64,000 bases of DNA, from NCBI GenBank assembly GCA_040768665.1, contig JAXGMN010000049.1:1-64000 (forward strand), given 5' to 3'. The stretch is from JABWBD01 sp040768665. GTDB taxonomy: Bacteria; Planctomycetota; Planctomycetia; Pirellulales; Thermoguttaceae. A program made the translations under genes and the position numbers. Positions 43,403 to 52,725 of this stretch are shown here, piece by piece (positions within the stretch are counted from its first letter, which is position 1; the number at the start of each line of letters is the position of its first letter). The notes under the pieces are model-generated. The model was not told the origin of the DNA, ran no database searches, and was given only the letters and a program-made list of their open reading frames with translations.

Positions 43403-44479
43403 ATGCGAGAAGAGGATGCGTGCGCGGGCTGGTGCCGCCCGATGATTCTGGCGATGCTCCTGCATGGGATCGCGACGGGCGTCAATGCCGCCGATCAAAC
43501 CGACTGGTTTCACCAGGCCCGGTGGGGTGTCATGACGCATTACCTCGGCGCCCCACCGAGCTCGGCGGAAGGCGCCGAACTGACCTCCGAGATGTGGAAT
43601 CGCCAGGTCGACGCATTCGATGTCGCCGGGCTGGCCGATCAAGTCGCCTCGACCGGCGCCGGCTACCTCCTTTTTACTCTCGGTCAGAACTCCGGCCACT
43701 ACTGTGCACCCAATGCCACGTACGACCGTCTCACGGGGATTTCGCCAAGCAAGTGCTCGCGCCGCGATCTTGTGGCGGATCTCGCAGGAGAACTTCAAAA
43801 GCGGCGAATCCGCCTGATCGTATATCTACCCAGCGGCGCCCCGGCCGCCGACGTGGAAGCCCGCAAGAAGCTCGGGTGGCGATGGGGACGGCCGGGCGGT
43901 TGGCAGTTGCCAGGCGAGCCGGTCGGCGGGCGGCTGATTGAGTTTCAGCGAAAGTGGGAAGCAATCATCCGGGAATGGTCGCTCCGTTGGGGGAAGGCCG
44001 TGTCGGGGTGGTGGATCGACGGCTGCTATTTCGCCGACGACATGTATCGCTTCGATGACGAACCGAACTTCGCCAGCTTCGCCGCCGCACTGCGAGCTGG
44101 CAATCCCGACAGCATCGTGGCGTTCAACCCCGGCGTTCGCGTGCCGGTGGTCGCCCACACGAAAGAGGAGAATTACGCGGCGGGCGAAGTCAACCTGGAC
44201 AAGCTGTCCGCCGCTGTTGCCGCATGCCCGGGCCGCTGGCTGGAATACGACGGAGCGAAAATCCAGTTTCACATCCTCTCCTATCTGGGCACGTCCTGGT
44301 GCCGCGGCGAACGGCCGCAGTGGCCCGACGAAAAGGTGGCCGACCTGACGCGTCATGTCGTCGATCAGGGCGGCGTGATCACTTATGACGTGCCGATCCA
44401 AACGAGCGGTTTGATTTCGGAGCCGTTTGTCCAGCAGCTACGCACGATCGGCAAGGCTGTCGCGGTGGCAAGCCGTTAG
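43403..44479 (+). CDS. Secreted alpha-L-fucosidase-like protein (GH29-like)
   Basis: 358 residues with a signal-like N-terminus (about 10-30) and GGAGGAG upstream of the ATG. The opening QTDWFHQARWGVMTHY matches the conserved start of GH29 barrels. GWWIDGCYF supplies the likely nucleophile Asp. GAGYLLFTLGQNSGHYCAPN and HVVDQGGVITYDV follow family positions. It is shorter than full fucosidases and lacks the C-terminal beta-sandwich domain, so it may be a barrel-only enzyme acting on a different deoxysugar or a related glycan. Confidence 0.78.
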   Translation: MREEDACAGWCRPMILAMLLHGIATGVNAADQTDWFHQARWGVMTHYLGAPPSSAEGAELTSEMWNRQVDAFDVAGLADQVASTGAGYLLFTLGQNSGHYCAPNATYDRLTGISPSKCSRRDLVADLAGELQKRRIRLIVYLPSGAPAADVEARKKLGWRWGRPGGWQLPGEPVGGRLIEFQRKWEAIIREWSLRWGKAVSGWWIDGCYFADDMYRFDDEPNFASFAAALRAGNPDSIVAFNPGVRVPVVAHTKEENYAAGEVNLDKLSAAVAACPGRWLEYDGAKIQFHILSYLGTSWCRGERPQWPDEKVADLTRHVVDQGGVITYDVPIQTSGLISEPFVQQLRTIGKAVAVASR

Positions 44480-44550
44480 TCGTCTTACGGCGCGGGCCAG
44501 TTGCGGCAGGCACACGGAATCGAGGTCGACTCACGGAACTCCCGACAAAG

Positions 44551-44634
44551 ATGCAGGCGATGGTGCTCGAACGCCCCGGCGAGCCGCTTCGGTTCTCGGA
44601 AGTGCCGGTTCCGCGACTCGGGCTTGCAGGATGG
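44551..44634 (+). pseudogene. Remnant of a zinc-type alcohol dehydrogenase N-terminus
   Basis: From an ATG, about 27 codons read MQAMVLERPGEPLRFSEVPV followed by PRLGLAG. This is a close match to the start of zinc-dependent alcohol dehydrogenases (typical MKAMVLxxPGxPLxxxEVPxPxPGPGE). The similarity then stops. No zinc-binding GHE motif or Rossmann GxGxxG occurs downstream before the convergent ACT-domain gene. This looks like the truncated 5' end of a lost gene. Confidence 0.6.
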
Positions 44635-44734
44635 TTGGAAGCGGCGATCGAAATCGACCGGCCATATCCCCGCGGGGTCGCTCTGATCGGTGATCCGATC
44701 AGAGGCGAGCCGCCTTCGTCGGGTTGGACGCAAG

Positions 44735-45112
44735 TCATTCGAAGACTTTCTTGGCCTTTTTCGGGTCGTCGACGGCGATCGCAAGTTCAATCAAGTCGCC
44801 GGCCAGACCGACCACGTAGACCGCCTCCAGGTTCAAGCCCGCGTCGGCAAGCTTTGCTGCCACGCTGGTCAGCTCGCCGGCGCGGTTTTCCAACAACACG
44901 TTGATGATCTCCTTTTCTTCGAAACGCACGCTGGCGGAACTCAGCGCGCTGCGAGCCGCCTCGAGGTCGTCGGGAATGAATCGCAACACCGCCTGGTTCC
45001 CCAGCGCCATCGCTGCAATCGATTTGATGTTGACCCCTTTCAGTGACAACGCATTCGTGACGTCTGCCAACTCCCCGGGGCGATGCGTCAAATGAATCAC
45101 CAGGTCTCTCAT
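44735..45112 (-). CDS. Tandem ACT-domain protein, probable small regulatory protein
   Basis: 125 residues from ATG 45112, with GAGG upstream (ATG 45130 also in frame). Two ACT domains in tandem (about 1-66 and 67-125), each with the Gly-rich ligand loop (RPGELADVTNALSLKGVNI and NRAGELTSVAAKLADAGLNL). There is no enzyme domain, so it resembles stand-alone ACT proteins that bind amino acids and act on other proteins. It stands alone, with convergent remnant sequence downstream. Confidence 0.85.
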   Translation of the reverse strand: MRDLVIHLTHRPGELADVTNALSLKGVNIKSIAAMALGNQAVLRFIPDDLEAARSALSSASVRFEEKEIINVLLENRAGELTSVAAKLADAGLNLEAVYVVGLAGDLIELAIAVDDPKKAKKVFE

Positions 45113-45946
45113 GGCAATTGCCTCCGACATGCAGTGGTTTGTGGAACTGACGCCGGCCGGGCGTCGAGAAGCGCAGGCCGGCGCCGATTGCCAGTATACC
45201 GACTCCGGAAAGCGTCGCACGAGCAAGTCAAAACCAGCTTTGCGCCGGCCGAGGGTGTGGCCACCAAGGCTGCGATTTCTCAAAACAGAAGGCATTGGGT
45301 GGCCACGCGCTTCTGGGTGGTTGGACCGGATGGCTTGCGAGCGATGCGAAGCTTTGCAGACGCGCCGGGAGGAAGTCTCGATGCGGACGCCAGACGCGAG
45401 GGAACTGCGGCAAGCATAGCCGTTGCTCCGAGAGGCTGAGAACCAAGTTGCCAAAGATCTGCGAAGCAGGAGGGCGTCGATGCCGTTGGGCCTGCCCCGT
45501 GGACAAGTGTGATCATTTGTCCATTTACCAGTATGATCGATACGGCGCACCTGGTCAAGAGGTTTTTTTCGGCCGAGGCATAGTTTCTTTGAGTTTGGAG
45601 GAGGGGGGCGGCCGCGTCAAAGTGGGGCTTTGGGGTTGGGGAACAGCGTTATTGGAGGGCAGAACCGATCGAGTTGAACCGAACAGGACGGCGGGCCGTC
45701 GCGTAGCAGACACGGTGTTTCCCCGGATGTCATCAATTCGACGTCATGGACGGGCTGCAAAGCGGCCGAGATTGCTCACCGACTCGTCGTTCACAACCTG
45801 CTGGCGGCCAAGCAGATTTACAGGGCTTCCCCGAGAAAGTCCGCGAGTTCAGCATGTTCGGCATCCCATTTGCTTCAGGCCATATCCGGGGTATGTCTGT
45901 CGGTCAGGCAGACCCGCCGCCGAGGCCTTTCGCCGGAGAACTTATC
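45113..45946. other. 834-bp divergent intergenic region
   Basis: Between the ACT gene (minus) and the YXWGXW gene (plus). It should contain both promoters. No open frame here has a credible protein, and no repeat copies occur. A T-run with flanking purine stretch (about 45562-45568, GTTTTTTT, then GGAGGAGGGG at 45598) is the only notable composition change. Ribosome site GGAGAA at 45935-45940 serves the downstream ATG. No operator is recognised. Confidence 0.4.
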
Positions 45947-48175
45947 ATGATCCAAAGACTCGTTTCCGGAGCATGCCTGACCGCTACGGCGGTCCTCGCT
46001 GGAACGATGCTTTCCGCGTCCGCACAACCGAATCAGCCGCTCGTAGGAAATGGAGGACAGGAATTCACCCAAGGCGAAATCCTTACACGCGGCCCGATTC
46101 ATGAAGCCTACGCCGAAGCAGTGCAGACAAGCCCCGAACCAGGAATGATCGTTCCGACCGCGCCGCCCGAATCGATCGAAGAGATGCCGCCGGATCAACG
46201 GCCCGCCGAGGGAGAGGCGATTTGGATACCAGGCTACTGGGCGTGGGACGATGATCGTGAGGAATTCATTTGGATCAGTGGAGTCTGGCGCCTCCCGCCG
46301 CCCGGGGCTGAATGGGTTCCCGGCTACTGGGACGAAGTCGCCAACGGCCATCAATGGGTTTCCGGATACTGGTGGTCCCGGGAGCAAGGGCAAGGCGAGT
46401 CGAGCGAGGTCGTCTACTTGCCGGAACCGCCGCGAACGCTTGAAGTCGGCCCTTCCAGCCCCACACCCACCGACCAGCACTTCTGGGTGCCAGGCTGCTG
46501 GCACTGGCGCGAAGTGCGGTACGTCTGGCGTCCCGGGTACTGGGCCGCGGGTGTGCCCGAATGGGTTTGGATTCCGGCGCGCTACGTCTGGACGCCGGGT
46601 GGTTATCTCTTTGTTCCGGGTCATTGGGACTATACGCTTGACAGACGCGGCCTGGTGTTCGCGCCGGTCTATTTTGGGCCAATTGTCTACACGCGGCCGG
46701 TGTTCCGATACGTGCCGACGGTGGTGATCAACACGACGGTGTTGCACACCACTCTGTTTGTGCGACCGCATTATTGTCATTACTATTTCGGCGACTACTA
46801 CGCTACCACCTACCGAGACCGGGGTATCGTTGCCTGGTTCACTTTCCACGAGGATCGCCGCGGCTACGACCCGCTCTTTGCCTATCACCACTGGCGGCAT
46901 GGTCGCGACCGGAGTTGGCTCAGCCGTTTGCACGAGACCTACGAGTACCGTCGCGTCCATGAGGAAGCGAGACCACCGAAAACGTATCGGGCGATGCGTG
47001 AGCGGATCGCAGAGAAACCGGCCGATCGAACGTTCCGGCTGGCAGCCGGGCTTAACGAAGTCGAGGAAATCAAGGACCTGCCGATACGCCTCACTCGTGT
47101 TGAAGGGCAGCAGCGCGAACGACACCTCCAAACCAAGAACGAATTTCGCGAGTTCGTACACCAGCGAGCCAAGCTGGAGCAACAACTCGTCGAGCAGGAC
47201 AAGACGCGACCGGAACGTGCGCGCGGGGCCCTCCCGGAAGCCGCTGGTATCCCGACTGCAGATACAAGACAAGAGCCAAAACGCGTCAAGCTGCCAGAGA
47301 CTCCGCTCGCTCGGTTGCGATCGGATCGCGGGCACGGCGAAACCGCGGTTGATCGGCGAGGTGCAGAACAGTCTGTTGGACGGCGGTCGTCTGAGCAGCC
47401 GGGCCGAGCTAAGGTTCTGGAAGGCCGGAATGCCTCAGAACAGCCTGGCGCCTCGCAACCCCCGCATTCGGGTGCCACGCCGCAACAGCCGCAAGAACCT
47501 GCGGCGATACCGGGAGCCGACCGTCGCCAGGGCGATCTGCGGCGTGGGCGAGTCGAAGACTGGCAACGGGAACGCGTGCCCCGCATGGGGACCGAATTGC
47601 CCGGTCCGGCCCAGCGATTCGGTGTCCCAGGGCCTCTGCAAGGAATGTCACCGGCACGTCCTGGCACTGGCGATCAGCCGCCGGGCACCGATCTTGATCG
47701 TTCCGGCTTCCCATCCGAACTTCGTTCCGGCCGACAGCCGGAATTCGATCGGCGATCGCACATGCGGCCGGAAGTGTTGGACAAGTCCGGCGGGTCGACA
47801 CTTCCAGGGATCGGCGGTGAGCCGCCGACGGCTAAACAGTCGCCACTGCCCGGCACCCCTGGGCTGCAGCCGGGCCCGCAGACCAGTCAGCAGCAGCCCG
47901 CTATCCGCCCCATGCCGCAGCAACCGCGCGGGCAGTTCGACCGGTCACTCCGCTTTAGCCCGCAAATCACGCCCGGACTCCCGAGCGGCTCCGCGGTGGA
48001 GCAGGGGCGGAGTTCCGCCCGCATGCAGATTCCGCAACAGCAAGCAGAGGCGAACCGCGAGGAACGCGGACGGCCGTCATTTGAAAGCCGAGCCGGCGAC
48101 CGCGGCAGCCGCCAGCGAGGTGGACCGCCGCCGGAACGCTCCCGTGGGCGCGGAGAGCGGGAAAAGGACGACTGA
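45947..48175 (+). CDS. Large secreted YXWGXW-repeat protein
   Basis: 742 residues from ATG 45947, with GGAGAA upstream. The signal peptide covers about 1-26 (ending SASAQ). Residues about 90-250 hold repeated aromatic modules of the type W(V/I)PGYW, for example WIPGYWAW, WVPGYWDE, WVSGYWW, FWVPGCWHW, YVWRPGYWAAG and LFVPGHWDY. This is the YXWGXW family pattern found in planctomycete surface proteins. Further Tyr/His-rich strands run to about 340 (HYYFGDYYATT). The C-terminal half is Gln, Pro, Arg and Gly-rich, likely disordered. The function is unknown; a wall-like or outer-layer role is plausible. It is followed by a palindromic repeat and the mlaD stop. Confidence 0.85.
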   Translation: MIQRLVSGACLTATAVLAGTMLSASAQPNQPLVGNGGQEFTQGEILTRGPIHEAYAEAVQTSPEPGMIVPTAPPESIEEMPPDQRPAEGEAIWIPGYWAWDDDREEFIWISGVWRLPPPGAEWVPGYWDEVANGHQWVSGYWWSREQGQGESSEVVYLPEPPRTLEVGPSSPTPTDQHFWVPGCWHWREVRYVWRPGYWAAGVPEWVWIPARYVWTPGGYLFVPGHWDYTLDRRGLVFAPVYFGPIVYTRPVFRYVPTVVINTTVLHTTLFVRPHYCHYYFGDYYATTYRDRGIVAWFTFHEDRRGYDPLFAYHHWRHGRDRSWLSRLHETYEYRRVHEEARPPKTYRAMRERIAEKPADRTFRLAAGLNEVEEIKDLPIRLTRVEGQQRERHLQTKNEFREFVHQRAKLEQQLVEQDKTRPERARGALPEAAGIPTADTRQEPKRVKLPETPLARLRSDRGHGETAVDRRGAEQSVGRRSSEQPGRAKVLEGRNASEQPGASQPPHSGATPQQPQEPAAIPGADRRQGDLRRGRVEDWQRERVPRMGTELPGPAQRFGVPGPLQGMSPARPGTGDQPPGTDLDRSGFPSELRSGRQPEFDRRSHMRPEVLDKSGGSTLPGIGGEPPTAKQSPLPGTPGLQPGPQTSQQQPAIRPMPQQPRGQFDRSLRFSPQITPGLPSGSAVEQGRSSARMQIPQQQAEANREERGRPSFESRAGDRGSRQRGGPPPERSRGRGEREKDD

Positions 48176-48259
48176 GCAATTGGCTGTCAGCCCGGCTGAC
48201 TGGGAACAACCCTGAGCAGTTGGCTGGCAGCCCGGCTGCTTCCGAGCAGCCGAGCTGCT
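48172..48259. repeat. Cluster of AGCAGCCCGGCTGCT-type palindromes
   Basis: Three palindromes: GTCAGCCCGGCTGAC (48186-48200), GGCAGCCCGGCTGCT (about 48226-48240) and AGCAGCCGAGCTGCT (48245-48259). The first two sit in a near-direct duplication of about 43 bp beginning GAGCAATTGGCT / GAGCAGTTGGCT. They fill the gap between convergent genes and could serve as a two-sided terminator. The same 15-mer family occurs at 11816, 17464 and 23226. Confidence 0.6.
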
Positions 48260-48263
48260 CTCG

Positions 48264-49481
48264 CTACTTGATCCCCGGCCGTCGTTCGATTGCCCCTCGA
48301 ACGCCCAGCACTTCCGGATGGCGGGCAATCTTGTCGCTGAATACGCGAGCGTCGTCGATGATCGGCCGGATCTTTCGCACCAACTCCTCGACATTTTCCA
48401 CCGTATCCGCGATCTGCTCGTAAAGTTGCGGGTCCTTGATCAGGCGGGCAATCGTGCCCTCTCCGCTATTGAGCGACTGGCTGAACACCAGCAGCTCCGC
48501 CAGCACGCGATCCAGCTTCTCGCTTCCTTGGTCGAGCCGGGCCATGATCTCCGGCCCTTTAACCCCCAATGGCTCGGTGAAGCCGGCGATATTCGTCAGG
48601 TTCTGGTCAGCAAGGGCCATGGTTTCGCCCATCCGAGTGACGGTCTGACGCGTGTCGCGAATCAACTCGGGCAGATGGGCAATTGCCTCCTGGAGCTGTT
48701 GCCGGGTCTGTTCGTCTCCGACGATCCGGTTGATGTTCTCAAGTGCCAATTCGAGGTGGGCCGAGACCCTGTCGCTTCGGGCCAGAATGTCGTTGATCCG
48801 CCCTTCGTTTTTCTCCAGAAGCGATCCTACCCGCCGGACCACGTGGCGCAGCTCCTCGCTGGTCTGGGCCACGGAATTCACGGCCTTGGCGAAATCTTGC
48901 TGCAAGCTGCCGACCACCTCGATGGCATCGGGCGCCACCTCGCCGATGATCACGTCGCCTTCCTTGAGATGAATCTCGGCTTCCGCCTTTGGCTTCGGAC
49001 CCCCAGGCTGCGCCGCGGCCAAGCCTTGCTGTGGCTGGTACGAGACCGGCAGGACGAGCAGTTGCGGCGACCGCGACACGCTCCCGTTCGGCGGAGCCGG
49101 ATCTTGGGGAGCCGGCACAGGTGACCAGTTCAATCCCGACCGGCTAATGAACTCCACGCGAGCGTCGCCCAGAAGCGACTTCGTGATGCGGCAGACGTCG
49201 GCCCGAGGGATCTTCCGGTCGCCATCGATCTGGGCGGTAACGATCACCCCGTCGCCGTCGGGAGCGAACTCGACATCGGTGACCCGGCCGATCAGAATGC
49301 CGCTCTTGCGGACCGGCGTGTCTTTGGTCACACCGGGCGCATCCTGGAACCGGATTTGAATCGTATACGTGTCCTGCATCAGTTTAGGGAGTTCCCCGAA
49401 GAGCAAGGCGAGAATCGCCATGGCAATCAGGGTACCAAGGACCATCACGCCGACGCGAAACTGAACCACGCGTTCATCCAT
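48264..49481 (-). CDS. mlaD: MlaD/MCE-domain phospholipid transport protein
   Basis: 405 residues from ATG 49481, 2 nt after the mlaF stop. An N-terminal transmembrane anchor (about 8-28) is followed by the MCE domain (about 35-120; PVRKSGILIGRVTDVEF), which forms a hexameric ring or needle carrying lipid across the periplasm. The remainder (about 190-380) is a long helical region with Gln/Glu/Arg-rich heptads. This makes it longer than E. coli MlaD (about 180 residues) and closer to the tube-forming MCE proteins. It is third in the mlaE-mlaF-mlaD unit. Confidence 0.93.
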   Translation of the reverse strand: MDERVVQFRVGVMVLGTLIAMAILALLFGELPKLMQDTYTIQIRFQDAPGVTKDTPVRKSGILIGRVTDVEFAPDGDGVIVTAQIDGDRKIPRADVCRITKSLLGDARVEFISRSGLNWSPVPAPQDPAPPNGSVSRSPQLLVLPVSYQPQQGLAAAQPGGPKPKAEAEIHLKEGDVIIGEVAPDAIEVVGSLQQDFAKAVNSVAQTSEELRHVVRRVGSLLEKNEGRINDILARSDRVSAHLELALENINRIVGDEQTRQQLQEAIAHLPELIRDTRQTVTRMGETMALADQNLTNIAGFTEPLGVKGPEIMARLDQGSEKLDRVLAELLVFSQSLNSGEGTIARLIKDPQLYEQIADTVENVEELVRKIRPIIDDARVFSDKIARHPEVLGVRGAIERRPGIK

Positions 49482-49483
49482 GA

Positions 49484-50317
49484 CTACCTGCCATTCTGCA
49501 TACGCATTTCCATAAGCCGCTCCCCCGCCTCGCCGCGAACGAACTGCGTAACCCGGCGGTCCCGGCACTTCTCCAGCCCGTCCGGGGGGCCGTCGTAAAG
49601 GACCTGGGGGTCCTCGCGGTGCAGACGGTTCAGCGGGTAGAGCATCACGACTCGATCGGCAACCTTCCGGGTCGTCTGCATGTCATGGGTTACGACGATA
49701 CTGGTCACTGGGTGCGCGCGGCGCGTGCTAAGAATCAGTTCATTGATCACGTCGCTCATGATCGGGTCTAACCCTGTGGTCGGCTCGTCGTAAAGCATCA
49801 CCTCCGGTTCCATGGCAAGCGCCCTCGCCAGCCCGACACGCTTCCGCATGCCGCCCGACAATTCCACCGGCCGCATGCCCGTAACCGCTTCGGATAGGCC
49901 CACTTCCGCAAGCCTCGCCAGAACGATCTGCCGGATCTCGCGCTCGGATCTGCGCGTGTGCTGCCGCAAAGGAAAGGCGACGTTCTGGGCCACCGTCATG
50001 CTATCAAACAGAGCCGCCTGCTGAAAAAGGAAACCGAAGCGGATCCGCTGACGTGCCAACTCCCGCTCGCCGAGCCGGGCAAGACTCTGACCGTCGAACC
50101 GGACCTCTCCCTGCGTTGGCCGGAGCAGCCCGATCACCGACTTCAACAAAACCGTCTTTCCGCACCCGCTTTCCCCGATGATCGCCACGGTTTGCCCTCG
50201 GGGGATCGCCAGGTCGACCCCCCGCAGCACATGCTGCCGGCCGAACCGCACCCCGAGCCCCACGATCTGCAGCAGCAACTCGGCGGAGTCGAATCGGGAG
50301 GCGGGCGAATGGATCAT
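49484..50317 (-). CDS. mlaF: Phospholipid transport ATP-binding protein
   Basis: 277 residues. Walker A GESGCGKT (48-55), signature LSGGMRKRV, Walker B VMLYDEPTTGLD and the H-loop VVTHDMQTT are intact. The basic KRVGLARALAMEPE after the signature is usual for the MCE-associated subfamily. It powers lipid movement by the MlaE permease. The unit order E-F-D is conserved in many bacteria. It starts 62 nt after mlaE and ends 2 nt before mlaD. Confidence 0.95.
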   Translation of the reverse strand: MIHSPASRFDSAELLLQIVGLGVRFGRQHVLRGVDLAIPRGQTVAIIGESGCGKTVLLKSVIGLLRPTQGEVRFDGQSLARLGERELARQRIRFGFLFQQAALFDSMTVAQNVAFPLRQHTRRSEREIRQIVLARLAEVGLSEAVTGMRPVELSGGMRKRVGLARALAMEPEVMLYDEPTTGLDPIMSDVINELILSTRRAHPVTSIVVTHDMQTTRKVADRVVMLYPLNRLHREDPQVLYDGPPDGLEKCRDRRVTQFVRGEAGERLMEMRMQNGR

Positions 50318-50379
50318 CGCGGGATGCTCTCAGATAGTGCTCGTGGGGCAGCGGTACTCGATTCGGGCGGTATTCGCTT

Positions 50380-51270
50380 CTAGAACACCCGGGTACCCTG
50401 CGGCCAGATCGTGTAGTAAAGGCCGTCCAGAATAATGCCGAGGATCAGGTCCAACAACAGGATCATCACGAACGAGTAGACAAACGCCGAAGTCGCCGCG
50501 CGCCCGACTCCCTCGGCGCCCGGATCGCAGTGAAATCCGCGGTGACAACTGATCAGGCCGATGCTGGCTCCGAAAAACAAGCTCTTGAACACTCCGGCAA
50601 ACAGGTCGAAGTTTCCGACGAATTCGCGAGAGTTCTGCCAATAATGATGCGAGTCGATCCCCAGCAAGTACACGCCGTAGAAAGCGCCGCCCACAACGCC
50701 CATAAAGTCGGCCATGATCGTCAGCGTAGGGATCAGCACGAGGCAGCCGAGAAAACGGGGTACCACGAGGTAATGAATAGGGTTGGCTCCCATGCTCGTC
50801 AGAGCATCGATCTGCTCGGTGACCCGCATGGTGCCCAGTTCTGCCGCCATGGCGCTGCCCACGCGGCCGGCCAGCATGGTGGCCGCCAGCACCGGTCCAA
50901 GCTCCCGGACCAAAGCCATGTTGATCACGGCCCCCAACCGGGTTTCCATGTGCATCGCGCGGAACTGCGAGTAGCTCTGAACCGCCAGCACCATCCCGAT
51001 AAACGTCCCTGTGAGCGCAACCACCGGAAGACTCAACACGCCGATCTGGTAGAAACTCGGCAGCACTGTCTCACGCCGGGGCAGCCGGAAAACAAGCCAT
51101 CGAACCGTCTCGATCGAGAACAGGGCCAGGCTCCCCAAAGCGACTGTCCAGGCAATCATCAGTTCGCCGAAGTCGGAGATCCAGCCGGCCAGCCAGAGCC
51201 CCGCCGCCGCCATTGGCCCAGGCGGGCGGTTCTTCTGCGACAAACCTGAAATCTCCGAGCCAGCAGCCAT
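50380..51270 (-). CDS. mlaE: MlaE-family phospholipid transport permease
   Basis: 296 residues, first gene of the lipid-transport unit. The hallmarks of the family are LRMTEQIDALTSMGANPIHYLVVPRFL and the Gly-rich ELGPVLAATMLAGRVGSAMAAELGTM helix. Five to six membrane helices are visible, including an N-terminal pair. ATG 51270 was chosen; an in-frame ATG at 51213 is possible. With MlaF and MlaD it moves phospholipid between inner and outer membrane to keep lipid asymmetry. Confidence 0.95.
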   Translation of the reverse strand: MAAGSEISGLSQKNRPPGPMAAAGLWLAGWISDFGELMIAWTVALGSLALFSIETVRWLVFRLPRRETVLPSFYQIGVLSLPVVALTGTFIGMVLAVQSYSQFRAMHMETRLGAVINMALVRELGPVLAATMLAGRVGSAMAAELGTMRVTEQIDALTSMGANPIHYLVVPRFLGCLVLIPTLTIMADFMGVVGGAFYGVYLLGIDSHHYWQNSREFVGNFDLFAGVFKSLFFGASIGLISCHRGFHCDPGAEGVGRAATSAFVYSFVMILLLDLILGIILDGLYYTIWPQGTRVF

Positions 51271-51564
51271 AGTAGATCCATACGGCCAGGGAATCTCTTC
51301 CCGTCGATTTCCGTCCTTTTATCTCAAATTCATTCTTAGCGCAAAACGGATTCCCGTAACCCCCCTGAAGCGCTGCGTTCGCACAGTTCTCCTCCTGTTA
51401 CTTCGACGCGCCGGAAGTGCCGCTTGAGCGAACGTTGAGGATCAGCACGGTTTTAAAATCTGGGAAACATAAGAGATATGGGGCATTTTGACGGGCGTTG
51501 GGCAGGGCGGCGGCCTCGAAGCAACCGGTCTGCTTGCGACGACTGCCGTGAGGCTGTACGCTGA
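51271..51564 (-). promoter_or_regulatory. Presumed mlaE promoter region
   Basis: About 290 bp between mlaE and a subtype-A repeat. On the minus strand I see no strong promoter match. The stretch TTTTATCTCAAATTC (51318-51332) is the most AT-rich spot and could hold it. No other feature is recognised. Confidence 0.25.
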
Positions 51565-51662
51565 GAGCCTATCCCAAAACCTCGCGAGGAGAAGGGGACA
51601 GGCACATTTTGCCCGAAGACTCCGCACAATGAGCCAGTCCCCGGCGGTTTTGGGACAGGCTC
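51565..51662 (-). repeat. REPIN-like inverted repeat, subtype A, inverted copy
   Basis: Outer arms GAGCCTATCCCAAAACC and GGTTTTGGGACAGGCTC, inner arms GGGGACAGGCACATTTTGC and GCACAATGAGCCAGTCCCC. Read from the minus strand it is identical in layout to the other subtype-A copies. It is the only copy of either subtype in this orientation. It sits in the divergent gap between mlaE and the UROD-family gene. Confidence 0.88.
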
Positions 51663-51714
51663 TGAAAGCCGCCCATCCTTCCCACGACCCTCTTGCCCAC
51701 CCCTGAGCTCTCGC

Positions 51715-52725
51715 ATGAACGGCTATGAACGCATTTTCGCCATCATTGACGGCCGCCCGGTCGATTCGCTCCCCCTGATGCCGATCACCATGATGTTCGC
51801 TGCCGACCAGATGGGGGTCCCCTACGGCCAATATGCTCGCGATTTCCAAACCTTGGTCGACGCACAGTTGCGGACCGCGGAGCGATTCGACTTCGACTAT
51901 GTCTCCTGCATCTCGGATCCCGCCCGCGAGGCCGCTGATTGCGGGGCGAGGATTCAGTACTTCGACGACCAACCGCCCGCAATCGATGAAACCCGGGCGC
52001 TGCTGATCGAAAAGACCTCGCTCGCCGGGCTGAAGTCTCCGGATCCGCTGGGAGGCCGTATGGGCGACCGCGTCCGGGCGGCCGCACGGTTTCGCGAGAA
52101 GGTCGGTGGGCAATTGGCGATCGAAGGTTGGATCGAGGGGCCCTGCGCCGAGGCCGCCGATCTGCGGGGAATCAACAATCTGATGCTCGATTTCTACGAC
52201 GCCCCCGCATTCGTTCGTGACCTGTTCGAGTTCGTCTTGGAGACGGCGATCGGCTTTGCCCGCGCCCAGGTCGACGCGGGAGTCGATCTGATCGGCGTCG
52301 GCGACGCGGCGGCATCGCTCGTCGGTCCGCAGATCTATGACGAGTTTGTCTGGCCCTACGAAAAGAGGCTGGTCGAGGCGCTGCACGGCATGGGCACCAA
52401 GGTCCGGCTGCACATCTGCGGCAACATCGGAAGGATTCTCGAGCCGGTCGGACGACTGGGTTGCGACATCGTCGACTTGGATTTCATGGTCCCCGTGGCC
52501 CACGCCCGGGAAGCAATGGGACCGGACCAGGTCCTGCTTGGGAATATCAACCCCGTCGCCGTGCTCCGCAACGGCACGCCTGAAATGGTGACCGCTGCGC
52601 TGGCACAGAGCCATCGCGAGGCCGGACCGCGTTACATCGTCAGCGCCGGCTGCGAAGTGCCTCGCGACACACCGCTGCCCAACCTCCTTGCGATGCGCGA
52701 TTACGCCCGGTCTCAACGGCCATAG
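51715..52725 (+). CDS. Uroporphyrinogen decarboxylase-family methyltransferase-like protein
   Basis: 336 residues. The UROD fold is clear, but the zinc site H233-x-C235 (RLHICGNIGR) and C313 (VSAGCEVPRDTP) belong to the MtaA/CmuA-type branch, which transfers methyl groups from a corrinoid protein. The true haem enzyme lacks this site. The usual start (MNGYERIFAIIDGRPVD) is present. The likely role is a cobamide-dependent methyl transfer or O-demethylation. No corrinoid protein gene is adjacent, so the partner must lie elsewhere. Confidence 0.85.
   Translation: MNGYERIFAIIDGRPVDSLPLMPITMMFAADQMGVPYGQYARDFQTLVDAQLRTAERFDFDYVSCISDPAREAADCGARIQYFDDQPPAIDETRALLIEKTSLAGLKSPDPLGGRMGDRVRAAARFREKVGGQLAIEGWIEGPCAEAADLRGINNLMLDFYDAPAFVRDLFEFVLETAIGFARAQVDAGVDLIGVGDAAASLVGPQIYDEFVWPYEKRLVEALHGMGTKVRLHICGNIGRILEPVGRLGCDIVDLDFMVPVAHAREAMGPDQVLLGNINPVAVLRNGTPEMVTAALAQSHREAGPRYIVSAGCEVPRDTPLPNLLAMRDYARSQRP

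Noticed and set aside
46758..48215. A second long plus-strand frame within the YXWGXW gene
   Set aside because: Overlaps the disordered Gln/Arg-rich tail in another frame; lacks a start signal and any similarity.
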